From: Panorpa germanica
Taxonomy: Eukaryota > Arthropoda > Insecta > Mecoptera > Panorpidae
Length of the DNA stretch: 64,000 bases
Assembly: GCA_963678705.1 (NCBI GenBank)
Contig: OY783204.1
Coordinates: 24,562,759 to 24,626,758 of the forward strand
Reading direction: 5' to 3'
Made by a program: the position numbers and the translations under genes. Of the stretch, positions 1 through 18,300 are shown in pieces. The notes under the pieces are model-generated. The model saw nothing but the letters and a program-made list of their open reading frames with translations, made no database searches and was not told where the DNA came from. How positions within the stretch are numbered: the first letter of the stretch is position 1; each line of letters begins with the position of its first letter.

Positions 1-50
1 CAACAATTGAAGAAACGACCACTAAAAAATGAGGACACAAGTCCATTGTC
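1..50. repeat. Repeat fragment in P450 intron, also at 53017-53060
   Basis: The first ~48 bases of the window, beyond the P450 splice donor on the minus strand, closely match 53017-53060 (shared core CCACTAAAAAATGAGGA followed by ACAAGCCCATTG with few differences). The same ACAAGCCCATT end recurs near 39460 and, inverted, near 52470. This is dispersed repeat sequence lying in the intron, not coding. Confidence 0.6.
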
Positions 51-54
51 TTAC

Positions 55-1417
55 CAATGCACATTCTTGGTCCTTCTCCAAATGGTAGGTAAGTATATGG
101 CTGTATTCCTTTCTTTCCTTCAGCAGAAAATCTCTCTGGATCAAACTTGGAAGGGTTAGCAAAATATTGCGGATCATGATGTAAAGCATAAATTGGGATT
201 GTTACCCAATCATTTTCATTCAAGGTTACATTCGTGCCAGGGATGGTATAGGGAATAGTACAAATTCTTTCTAAATGATTTGCTGGGGGATATTTACGCA
301 ATCCTTCAGAAAGAACCTGATCTAAGTATGTCAGTTCTTGAACAGCATCATATGTGAGTTGGCCATCATATTTCTGCAGTACTCTATCAATTTCTTCTTG
401 TACTTTTATTTGGATATCTGGATTTAACGCCAATTCATATAAAATAAAACTCATCGAAGAAGAAGATGTATCAAATCCAGCTACGATGAATAGGAAAGCT
501 TGTGCGGCTAATGTAATATCATCAAACACAAGATTAGCACCTTCCTTGTGATTAAACTCATGGTCCTGCAGTTGCATCAGTAGTTGCAAAAAATCGTTTC
601 GCGTAATATTGTTTTCTTTCCTGCTTGAAATAACGTCTCTGACAATGCTTATAAAAAAATTGTGAAGATATTCTGGTACTGACTTCCTCGAAGTAAATGT
701 TCCATAACATGGAATTACACGTTTTGTAATACATTCTTTTATAAACATATTAAAATATATCAGTGCTTTCTTTCCCATTTCTCTAAATTTAACATTTAAA
801 TTATTCGACAAGTTGGCATCAATTCCAAAAGAAATTGAGGCGATAACTTCACATGTGTACATTGCACTGAGTTCTCTCATCTCAAAAATATTTTTACTGT
901 TGGCACAATTTTCTAGAACATTTTCAAAATTATTTCCTTTTTCGACCATAAGATGAAACATTGCTTTTATTTTAGCAGAAGAAAATATTGGTGTTAATTT
1001 CTGTCGTAATTGCTTCCAATTTGTCCCTGATAAAGTTAACAAATTTTTGGTAAAAAGTTCATTTTCTATGTTATCGTCCAAAGTACCAGAACGATCATGG
1101 AAATATTGAAAATCTTTAACCAGTATTTGTTTAATTAATTGAGGATTTCTTATAAGAAGACAAGGTATTGAAAAGGAAAACAATCCAACAATAGATTCGT
1201 TTGGAAATGCATTGTATATTTCTTGTGTAACAGCTGTATAACCTTTTTGCTGAAAGATAAATTTGATTAAGTTACCAAAAAATGGATATGGTGGTTTGAA
1301 GGCAACTCCTTTCTTCTTCCAATGATCAAATGTCCTTGTTAGATAGAGATACACGCACCAAATAAACACGCTGAGGACAACACAGATGTTAAAAACAAAA
1401 CTTTGAAAGAGAACCAT
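55..1417 (-). CDS. Cytochrome P450, CYP6-like, first exon (3' part beyond window)
   Basis: Membrane-bound haem monooxygenase, probably of the endoplasmic reticulum, of the CYP6 type often involved in detoxifying plant compounds and insecticides. The exon is open from ATG at 1417 to a splice donor after base 55, about 454 codons, with no stop in frame. It starts with an N-terminal membrane anchor (MVLFQSFVFNICVVL), then a proline-rich hinge (KPPYPFFGN). Further on are the I-helix oxygen-binding motif AGFDTSSSS, the K-helix ExxR as EGLRKYPP, the PERF-type meander (FDPERF) and the haem loop PFGEGPRMCIG with the axial cysteine. The donor GTAAG follows immediately after that loop, a usual intron site in CYP6 genes, so only the last ~60 residues are missing. 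It is divergent from U2SURP. CYP6 is my assignment by motif style; the exact subfamily cannot be given without alignment. Confidence 0.93.
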
Positions 1418-1774
1418 CCTGTTCTGTGATCACTGTAGAATTACAAAGTGGCTGTTAAAATTGCAACCAGTTGCAACAACTGAGTAACAACTGTTACAAC
1501 AGTTAACAGTATTTGGAATCCATTATTTTTCGAATTTGGTTGGTGACGCAATCTGTCGTAGTCTGTTCGTTAAAAAATTGTTTGCTATATTTTGTTGGAA
1601 TTGCTCCAATGGCAAAAACATGCCAGGATCAAAAAAATATATTTTGGCGTGATCCAATTATCGAATCCAATAACAATGATGAATAACAATTTATAGTTTA
1701 CAATATACAAAAGAGCCCTGCTTTATGGTTTATCGGTTACCTGGATTCTTTCTTGGATACCTGAAGGAGAGTTG

Positions 1775-1843
<69 letters not shown>
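1775..1843. repeat. AT dinucleotide microsatellite
   Basis: Uninterrupted alternating A/T, roughly 34 repeats, upstream of the P450 start. A shorter one lies at 26422-26441 in glycogenin intron 2. Confidence 0.98.
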
Positions 1844-1847
<4 letters not shown>

Positions 1848-2377
1848 TATATTTAAGCTAATATTAATTTATCTGTTTGTTTGTTTGATGCTTTTTTGCT
1901 CTTAGCCATTAATTCTACCAATAACATCAATATTAATTTATCTATTTAGTACTAGATGTCCCCTTAGCAAATATTTAAACCTTGTACACCGAATTAGTTT
2001 TGTTTTCAATTTCAAATAGTTTAAATTGTATAGCATATGAGAACATAGGTATTCCTGTACCAACTTTGACTTAAAATTTGGTTTTAGTTTTAGGTGTCGC
2101 TTTAAAATCTAGCAAGGTCCAAGCTCTCCAACTTAATAATACTAAATCTGTATTTTAGTTTACAACCCGCATTACTATTTTGCTTAATTTCCAAAACTTA
2201 TACGAGATATTACTATTTCTGCTTTGCCACTTCATTTTTAACCGTATTTTGATGTACTAGATTGATATTAAGGTTCGTAGAATAATAAGTAATTGATTTC
2301 ATTTACCATTGTTCACAACCTTCATAATATCAGAACTTTATGTGTTCTTCGAGATAGCTGTAAGTAGTAACTATTTT

Positions 2378-2600
2378 ACACTCTGTTGTATAAAAGAGAT
2401 GGAAAGTTATAGAAGGGAGAGGATAGCAATCGAACAGGACATCAAGGTACAACTAATATAACTTTTGTAATTATTTATTGATTTGAATATGAATGATTTA
2501 TTGATTGATAACTATTATACTATATTATTGCGACTTATTAAAAAATAATTGCATATTTGAGGTCCTGATAGCCAACTTTATTAATAACCTATTCAAAGTG
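2378..2600. repeat. Dispersed repeat (CTCTGTTGTATAAAAGAGATGG family)
   Basis: Begins with the motif CTCTGTTGTATAAAAGAG and contains GATAGCCAACTTTAT near its end. Related copies are seen at about 39228-39470 and, shorter, at 41798-42008. It looks like a degraded non-autonomous transposon. Confidence 0.6.
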
Positions 2601-3023
2601 ATCTAAGGATACTAAATTTATAACATTTTAAACAACGGTAAAAAGAATTTCTAAATGTAAATACCTATACGTCCATTATTTTAAATTTTAAAAGCTGTAA
2701 ACGAAATGTTTAATAAATAAATAAAGTTTCAAATAGTTTCAAAACTTATTATCTACGACATTTGTCTCTGATCTTGACGGATCTCTGATATTTTGGTTTA
2801 CAATGTTGCCCTACTGTATAATAAATACCTCGCTCTACTTCGCGAACTTCTTAAAACAAAATGATGAACCGAGCGGTAGTGATGCCCTTTAATTTTTGTG
2901 TAAAACGAATTAAAATGTACGTAAATAAATAAAGACTCCCATATGCGAAACAGTTTTAATAAAGTAAAGTGACATTTATGTGTATATAGTGATAAGTAAG
3001 GTTTAATAATTATATTAATAAAT

Positions 3024-9444
<6,421 letters not shown>

Positions 9445-9735
9445 GATGTAAATATTTTAATTTTAGATAATTATTATTTTATTGAATTTAACATTGGATT
9501 AAAAATTGTATTTGCTTCTGAAACATATATTTATTACTAATAATTACTTTAGAATTTTAGATACTAAGTGTATTTAGGTATTTTTACGCTAATATATTTT
9601 TTGGTTTTCAATTACAATTTTTTAATCTCTTGTAAGTTCATATATTTATAATTATTTTAATAATGGCTTAATTTTAAATTTGAATATAGTATATTAAGTT
9701 TTGTAAACCTAAATTAACTAATTTAGGAATTGTTT

Positions 9736-9745
9736 AATAAATAAA
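9736..9745 (+). terminator. Polyadenylation signals of U2SURP
   Basis: Overlapping AATAAA hexamers about 290 bases after the U2SURP stop codon; a further AATAAA lies near 9785. Position and A/T-rich surroundings suit a 3' end, but no cleavage site can be seen. Confidence 0.55.
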
Positions 9746-9773
9746 AACATTTGTATGTAATATATAACATTTT

Positions 9774-9779
9774 TTTATT
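9774..9779 (-). terminator. Possible polyadenylation signal of glycogenin
   Basis: AATAAA on the minus strand, about 330 bases after the glycogenin stop at 10108. If used, the convergent U2SURP and glycogenin transcripts would meet or overlap by a few tens of bases. Confidence 0.4.
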
Positions 9780-10107
9780 AAAGCAATAAACTTTCCATTA
9801 TAAATTTGTATGTAACAAGAACTTTTAAAATTGTTTACATTTTATATTTCGTTTTTTTCTTTAATTAGTATACTAGTAATGACGTGGAATAATTAAAATC
9901 ATGATATTAAACAGTGATATACTTAAACTATTATAATTGAATACTTTGCATATTGATAAAGCAGTAACAACAATACGAATGACAAAAAGGACTAGATTGA
10001 AAACATCGTAATAGTATGAAGCAAGAAAAACCTTAAAAATAATTGTGTATGAAAAAAATAAATTATGCTATTACAAAAAATACATTGAGTAATAAAATTA
10101 AAACATT

Positions 10108-12344
10108 TTACTTGGGGGTAGGTTTTGCAGTTTTGGTAACCTTTTTAGGTTCCTTTTTTCGAGGAGGAGGTACAGGTGCATCAGTTTTAGAAGTTGAAGA
10201 TGTACCCTTTGATTCTTCAGTGGAAGGTGTCGAAGGTTCAGATGTAGGAGCTGATTTTGATTGTGGGTCTACTTTTAGTACTGGTTCATCAAGTACTTTA
10301 ACTAATGTTTCAGTTGCTGCTTCTTTTTTCTCTTTTTTAACTTTTGTTACTTTTCTTGCTACTTTTATTACGGGTTCTTTTTTGTCCCCAGCTGGTGGTG
10401 TATCAGGTGTTTGTGTTTCAACTTTTAATTCTGCCACACTTGGAATATCTGAAAGTGGACAAACTGGTGGAGATGTTGGAGGTGTTGCTTCAATAATGGT
10501 AGGCGTTTTTGGTACCAAAGGACAACTAGTTTCTGATGACGGTGGTGGAAGTTCTACTTTAGTTGGTTTGGTTTCTGATTTTTCTACAGGTGCGCTTGCA
10601 ACAGCTGGTTCCTCTGTTTTTTGTTCCGATTCAGGTTTAATACTTTCAACGGAAGGTGACACTGTACTTTCTTTTTTCTCTTCAACTTTTGGAACTTGAT
10701 CACCAGATTTGGGTGCCTCAACCGGAACGGAAGATGGGAGACTCTCTGCTTTAACTTCAGCAGGACTTTCCACTTTATCACTCTTTTCTTGAGGAATATC
10801 TTTCTTTTCTTCAGTTTTAACAGACTCTACTGGAGCTACTACAGCGCTTTCAATTTTTTCTGTAACTAAAGGAGTTTCCGAAACTGTTGCAGGTCCAGTT
10901 ACGGTGTCAGTTTTTGCTGGCTCTGCTTCTATTTTTTGTTCAGGTTGTATTACAGATGCTTGCTCAACTGTGGCAGCCTCTACTGGTATTGTAGGAGCTA
11001 CATCTTCTGTTTTTGGAATATCTGCAGGTAGTACTTGAGGTGATTGATCTTCTTTTTTGTCTTGACTTACAGGTGCTTCCGGGAGCGTTGATTTAGATTC
11101 TACAGCAGTCTTTGATTCTTCGGAAATTGACGCAGATAAGTTTTCAGCTGGTTTTTCAACAACTACAGCAGTTGTCTCCACTGCAGGCGCTGTTGGTGTG
11201 GCTGCTTCTACTGGTGTTACAACTTCTTTTGATATTGTAGGCTCTACTGGTGCAGCTGCCTCTACAGAGGCAACAGGTAGAGGTTGATCAACTGGTACTG
11301 CACTTTCAGTAGAAATTACTGCTTCGGAAGGTGCTACAGAAACGGGTAGTACAGACTCTGCTGAAACTGCAGGTTCGACAGGTGCCGCAGTTTCTGCAGC
11401 AGTAACAGGTACTGTAGGTTCCGATGAGGTCTCCTCAATTTTTGTGGAAGCCACTAGTTCTACTGGAATTGTCGTTTCAGGTAAAACAACAGCTTCTCCT
11501 GCTGCTTTTTCTGGAGCTGGAGATACTTCAGTATTAACTGCTACTACAGCTTCTGCTGAAACTAATGGTACGGCAGCTTCCGTAGGTACAGCAGCTACTG
11601 AAACTACAGCTGGTGCAGCTTCAGCTGCTGCAACAGGCGCTGCTGTTTCAACGGGTAATGCAGCTTCTACTGAAACTACAGCAGGCACAGCTTCTGTAGG
11701 GGCAATAGGTGCTGTCGTTTCAGCAGGTAATGCAGTTTCTACTGCTTTAGATTCTGTCGTTTCTGCAGAAGCAGCAACTTCCGCTGTTACTTCATGTACT
11801 GGTGCAACAGCTTCTGTTACCAACGCAGATTCTGTAGGTGGTACTACAGCTTCCGCAGGTGTTGCTGGTTGCTTTTCTACATCTGGAATACTTTCACTAG
11901 CAGGGGCAGCTTCTACCACAGTTTTGATGTCTTCTTTTACAAGAACCTCTGCAACAGGTGTAGGAATGGTTTCCGTAATAGATTCCGCAGGCGCTGATGA
12001 GCTTTCTGTAGAAACAGCGTCGGACGAAACACTTTCTGGAATAGTTGTAGGAGTAGTTGCCGTAAGAGGTTCTGCAGGCGCTGCTTGGCTTTCTGTAGAA
12101 GCAGCTTCAATGGAAACACTTTCTGGAACAGATGGCTGTAGTAATTCTTCAATTGTTTTGGGGCTCTCTACAGGAGTTGCAGGTGGAGTAGGTTTTAATA
12201 CAAATTCTGTAATAAACGTTTCTTGCTTTTTCTCTTCTTGTGGTGTTTCTCCCTCCTTTGATTCTACTGTCTCTGATGCTGGAACAGATCCTTCTGTGGA
12301 TGCAATAGAAGCGTCACCACCAACTTTGGAACTTTCAGTTTCAA
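10108..12344 (-). other. Glycogenin last exon: Val/Ala/Pro/Glu/Thr-rich tail
   Basis: Encodes residues ~895-1639 after the glycogen-synthase-binding exon. It consists of imperfect short repeats around the themes PVEAA, ETTAPV, ESVS and VPVEA, with scattered acidic KPE/KTEE blocks, ending in a basic segment ([19 protein letters not shown], then [20 protein letters not shown] and stop). No folded domain is visible; it reads as an extended, disordered chain. The acceptor is TATAG at 12345-12349, phase 1, matching the preceding exon. Confidence 0.85.
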
Positions 12345-15300
12345 CTATAACACCAAAAACTCTTTTTTAAGTTTTAAAGAAACAAACCACTCAAAAACAT
12401 TCCATAATTTATTGAATAAAACATCAAATAGTGTTAGTTTTAATTTAGTAGAAAATGTCCAGTTATGTGTAACTATATTAAGGAATGGGTTTAATTTGAT
12501 TAGAAGGCATTCCGAATCATTCAGTTATTAAACACAAGAAAAACACAGGATTAGTAGACATGATTATGATTTTATAAACGTCACAATGTTTTCATTATTT
12601 CTTTGATGCACATCACAAAATAAGTCTCATGTTAATATGCCACCCAAATACATAGTTTTCTTATTTTTTTCAATTAAATACCTGTGGATTGTACCACACT
12701 TTCAGTCTCTAAGACAGATTCTATTTTTATTTCTTCTTTAGGACTATCTTCAGCAGATTTTGCAGATTCTGCTTCGGGTTTTTCTTCCAATGTTTGTGAT
12801 ATTTTCGCCCAAATATTATCGAAAGAGTCACGACCTAAATAATCAATATGGCCTGCTTCCCATGCTTGTTTCCTCATAGTTTCTTCGAAAGCTGTTTGTG
12901 CTTCGGAACGGGCGACTCCCAAAGTTATTTGTGCGAATGCTCCAGCTAATCCAGCCTAAAAAATAGTAAGATATTTTGTTAAAAGTCTCTTCCTTTTAAC
13001 ATATGATATATCTGTTTCTATCTAGACTGCACTAATGTTATTACTGATAATTCTGCAACAGAGATTAACCGAGATTAACAGAGATTGGCGAAAGATAAAG
13101 ACGACACTATTTTGAAAGAGACAACGCTAACAATTTTGTGAAAAAAAACCAGTAAAATGCAAATGTTGGTCTCTTCTCATTGACTGCTTGCAGACAGTCT
13201 ACAGTGTGTATCAAGGCTAAGAAGTGAAAACTTTGCTATAATTTATGGAGATCTAATACTTTTATTCCTTTTTGATCATTTGATTTGACAAAACAAACAT
13301 TGGTGCAGCCAAATAAGACAACTTACAAAATGTATTAATTGAAGAATGTACAATTTTTAATTTTATACGCATATAGGTTTTTAAATGAATTCTTTGTTAA
13401 CTCTAAACCAATTTAAGTTTATAGTAAATATCATTTTCATGTGTATTCATTGATTCTATTTGAAATGATTGATTGTACATTCTGCAATTAGCTAATACTT
13501 ATAACTATATTTAATTATTACTACATATATACAATAAGGTATATTTACATTAAATTTATATTAATATAATGATAAATAATTTGTAATACATTACACCAAA
13601 TATTAAAGAAGACCATTAAAAAGAGCCTGAACGAAAAAAAAGTTTTATTAAACACAAAAAATAGTAAGGTTTATGGTTTGGTAAGGTTTGGTAAACATGC
13701 ATGAAAGTAAAAACTGTTTTCATAAAAATAAAATACTTACAAGACAATGTATGTACCGGTGTGACGAATTGCAAGTGCAAGGCCCGTGCGATATTTGTTT
13801 CAGTGCAGTTGAGCTGGGAGTAGGCTTTCTAACAGGCGGGGAACTTGGTGTGGAAAAAGGATGCTTATGTTTTATAATACTAACTTTCTTTACATCTGAA
13901 TCTACATTTTTTGAAAAATATACTTGTTTTGAATTTTTATTCGAATTATTATTATTATTTCCATAATAATTATGACCGTCATTTATATTGGTATTTTTAG
14001 AAATACATTCGTCATTTTTACGTTCATCATTAATTTTATGATCATGATTACCTTGATATTCTATATGATCATCATTATCGTGATAACTATGATCAGAGTG
14101 ATGTTGACGTTCGGAGGAATGATGGTTCTCATGGTGATGATGATGATGATGATCGTGATCCTGAAAATGATTTTTATGTGAATTCTCATGAGAATGATAA
14201 TGATGTTCCTCATGATAATTATCTTGATTTATATTGTGATGATGATTTTCCTTGTTTGTATGATGGTGAGGTTGAGGTTTTTCATCATAATCATGTTGAG
14301 GTTCCTCATATTGGTGATGTTGTGTCTCATGAACTTCATGTCGAGATTCCTCGTGATGATGAGGTTCCTCATGATGATGATGTTCATCGTGATGAGGATG
14401 TTCTACATGGGGATGATGATGATGTTCCTCATGATGATGTTGTTCTACGTGAGGATGTTGATGTTCATCATGATGATGATGTTCTACATGAGGATGATGA
14501 TGATGTTCATCGTGATGATGATGTTCTATATGGGGATTATGATGATGTTCCTCATGGTGAAGTTGTTCTACGTGAGGATGTTGATGTTCATCGTGATGAT
14601 GATGTTCTACATGAGGATGATGATGATGTTCCTCGTGGTGATGATGTTCTACGTGATGGTGTTGATGATCCCCGTGATAATGAGGTTCTTCATGATGATG
14701 AGGTTGATTTTCCTCGTGATGATGATGATATTCGTCATGAAATTGATGATGAGATTCCTCGTGATAATGATGTTGATGTTCCTCATGATGATCCTGATAT
14801 GCCCAATCATCATTTTGATGCTCTTCATGATAATGATGTATCTCATGATCATTATAAACTTGTGGAACAGAATGATTTGCATAATATTCTTCATTTTGAT
14901 GATGAACTTCAACATTATATTGATCATTATAACGTGAATCATAATGGTCATTTCCTTGATTATTATATTTGTTCTCTAAAATGTTAATACAAGATTCAAC
15001 GTACAAATCAACAACAAATTGTGCGGCCTCGTATTTAGATTGAATATAATCATCGTCTTTTGGTACAAAATTAGCGTTCGATATTTGGAATTCATCAGAA
15101 ATAACAATTTTATTTGGTAAATACATATCATTTGTTGCTTGTTCATATAAAAACGGTTTTATGAAGTTAGTTGTTGTAACTATAGAAGGGGGAGCGGGTG
15201 GATTAGGTTTTTGGTCAGGTTGAGTAGATACTGGGACATCATAATGATCGTTTTGATTGACATTTTGATTTTCATTTGAATTAGGAACAAAATTATTGTT

Positions 15301-18300
15301 AGAAGATGTTCCCTGCTCACTATGTGCCCGTGCCTATGGAGAAGTCAAAATAAACACTCATGCAAAAAAAAAAAACCGTAAAATAAAAAAATTAAATTCT
15401 AAAATATATTTCAAATATATAATTAATAAAAGGAATAAATATATTTATAAGTGCAGCACTCACTATATGCATATATTTATACAATAGGAAAACAAAATAT
15501 CTACAAAAGAGAATAGATAGGTGGGGTTTACTATAAAATCAATATATTAAGCTCAAATTCTGGTCTCATATTATATTTGTTATACACCGAACTTCATATT
15601 TATATATTTTCCAACGCTTTAATAAGAATTTTTGAAGAAATTAATTAAGTAACTTTGTAAGAAACTAAAAAATCTTTGAGAGCATTGTATTCACTTAAGA
15701 TTTCCACGTAACTTAGTGAAATATTTCACTAGTTGTCGTGCAATTGAACTCACAATAAGATCTAAGTAACTTTGTGAAAATGAATTAGGATGGAGTGGGA
15801 TTAAAAAATCACGAACTTAGAGTGTTCAACTTAGACAATTCATGGATATATAAATAAAAGATATTTAAAATCTTTTGCATTCATTTAATGATTAAGACGT
15901 AATCGAATTTAAAGATAAACGTAATAGAATTAAGTTAAACTTTGGTAAATAATGAAGTTGGGTAAAAAATATTACATTAAATGGGGTACTTGACGATAGC
16001 CGGTTTGACTGACATTTACATAGCAGAAATCGGAGTTATTGAGTTTTTTGTGTCTATGCTTGCTTAGGTAAAAAGAGATTCTCCCATTGAAGGAATATTA
16101 TTAATGAACTTGTAATTTATGTGAAGATGAAGAATAAAATAAAAACATAAGAAGACTGAGTTAATATATTTATTTTATTAATATAAAGAAAAGAGAAAAA
16201 CAATAGAAGAAAGAAAAAGGACTGAAGTAAAAGTTGAAAAGCGCTAAGAAAAAAGTGTGTACTTTCATTGAAGCAATATCAAAAATTACAAAACAATAGA
16301 CAATTTTGAAACAGTACAAAAGAATCATCACAAACAAGACAATTAGAAAAGAAACAGCGCAAGCATATTAAGATAATACAGAATATCAAAGTTACCTGTA
16401 AAGGTTCTATTTCCACTTCCTTCTTAGAGAGCAAATTAAATTATATTTATTATTAACAAATATTAACTAATAATTACATTATTATTTTTTTTTAATTGAA
16501 TTAAAAATATTTAAAAAAAAATTATTTTACAATTTTTTATTTTGTTATATTTAAAAGCCAAAAACCACTTTGGATACTTACCATATTGGGAGATAGTTCG
16601 GGGTGCACTCTATCACAGAAGATATCCCACCACAGTTGTAGAAGTCCTGTTAGATGTCCTTCTCCTTGTGGAGGATGGACCTGGCGAGATGCGGAATCGA
16701 AATATTGTAACCAAGGTTTGTTGTTTCCAATAAAGTGGATTATTTTGGCGTCTTGTCCAAACCTATTGAAATGTTAATCGAATCAGTTAAAACATTTAAG
16801 TTGTTTTGAGACTTTAAAGCGTCAGACTTCCAGATAAGACAAACAGTTCTCAGTGAAAACCAACACACACTCTACAAATTTAAGTATAAAAGTATATGTT
16901 ATGTAAATTATATTATGTAATATTTAAGTTTTGTATTTAATTTTTGATCGCGAAAAATAGATGATACTATATACAGCAGGTTAAATATTATCAAAAAAAC
17001 CATGTTTTTTATGTTTAAATCGTTTTTTATAAGTAACTATAAACGCGAATCAAAATCTAAAGCTGCAATTAGTTAGATGAATAACGTATTTACATTTTAA
17101 GCTTTCTTCCACTGACTTTTAATAAGTTGGAACCGCAAAAATAAGTTTTGAAAATGAATATTGCTATATTTTCTAGTTAAATTCCAATTTTTATATGACT
17201 CTATATGACATTAAAATGTAGATACGTTATTCATCTAACTAATTGCAGCTTTAGATTTTGATTCGCGTTTATAGTTACTTACATAAAACGATTTAAACAT
17301 AAAAAAACATGGTTTTTTTTTTTAAATATTTAACCTGCTGTGTCGCCATCTATATTTCGCTAGAAAAAATGGTTAAGTATCGTATTAATAAATATTTATT
17401 TTATAAAATCAACTATAAATCAATTAATATACTTTAGTTGTTTTGAAAACAATCCAACTGTGGTCCAGACCTCTTTACAGGACCATGGTTTCTACCAGTT
17501 ATCTAGCATGCATGTAATATTTACGCGTAAATGTAACTTCTTTTAAGTTTACTGGATTGTGTTTCAACAAATTTTGTGAATTGATTTTCATAGAATATTT
17601 ACTCAAAAATATATTTTAGGATATTTACTGTTTAAATGCAGGAAGATAAGAATAACATGCTGTGGAGCTCATGTTGTAGACAAATGGTAGCCTCCTACTG
17701 CTGTCTCCAAGTGACCAATCAGAAAATACCAAATTGAGAAGACCTTGATCACCACCTAAAAATTAACAAACACAAAGTATTATATTTACTGCGTTAATTA
17801 AATTATTGATGGTATCCCAGTAAACAATTTGGTGAAGTGCCCTATTTAGTGACGTTTCTCTCACTATTTCACTTCAATTATAATTCGCATCAACTTTATC
17901 TTCATTTGTATTCCGACAGGTGGAGTAATTTCGCCATCTGTAGCCGATAAAGTAGACATTTTATATGAAAAAATGTGAGAAACTGAACTATAAATGAACT
18001 CTTTTATGACAAAAAAATCATGACGCATCTTCAATATGATGTCAAAGTGACTCCAAAATGTTTACTGGGATATAAAAAATGAAAGAGTTACCATCGAAGC
18101 TTCCTTTGTCTGCAGCAAATTTAACAAGTTTATCAAAGGTACCTAAGTCTGGTTTAAATACAAACACTCCTGAGTTGAAACAGTCTGGCCAACCTACATC
18201 TGGAGCAGCTGATAATTCTTCTCTTTCAAATAATTCGTCGCAGTTCTGGAGTACCTGTTTTAGAAATTGTTTTTTATTATACAAATATTAATTTAATATT

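Larger units (their letters stand above)
1418..3023. other. Intergenic space between divergent P450 and U2SURP
   Basis: About 1.6 kb without a supportable gene. It must hold both promoters of the head-to-head pair. I see an AT microsatellite (1775-1843) and a repeat copy at about 2378-2600. A minus-strand open frame at 2798-3091 overlaps the U2SURP first exon and has no recognisable content. Confidence 0.6.

Noticed and set aside
10043..10699. 218-codon plus-strand frame
   Set aside because: Antisense to the glycogenin tail; composition (Ser/Phe/Gly/Val-rich) is that expected of the opposite strand.
11444..12370. 308-codon plus-strand frame rich in Ala/Ser/Thr/Gly
   Set aside because: Mirror of the glycogenin tail repeats; codon repetition explains the open frame.
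14178..14987. Plus-strand open frames rich in Asp/Val/His or Met opposite the His-rich exon
   Set aside because: They are the reverse reading of CAT/CAC repeats in glycogenin; no splice or start context supports them.
10108..15333. Separate repeat-protein gene (calphotin-like) downstream of glycogenin
   Set aside because: The 12682-12955 exon carries the glycogenin synthase-binding motif and phases chain all exons to the catalytic part, so one glycogenin gene explains the data better.
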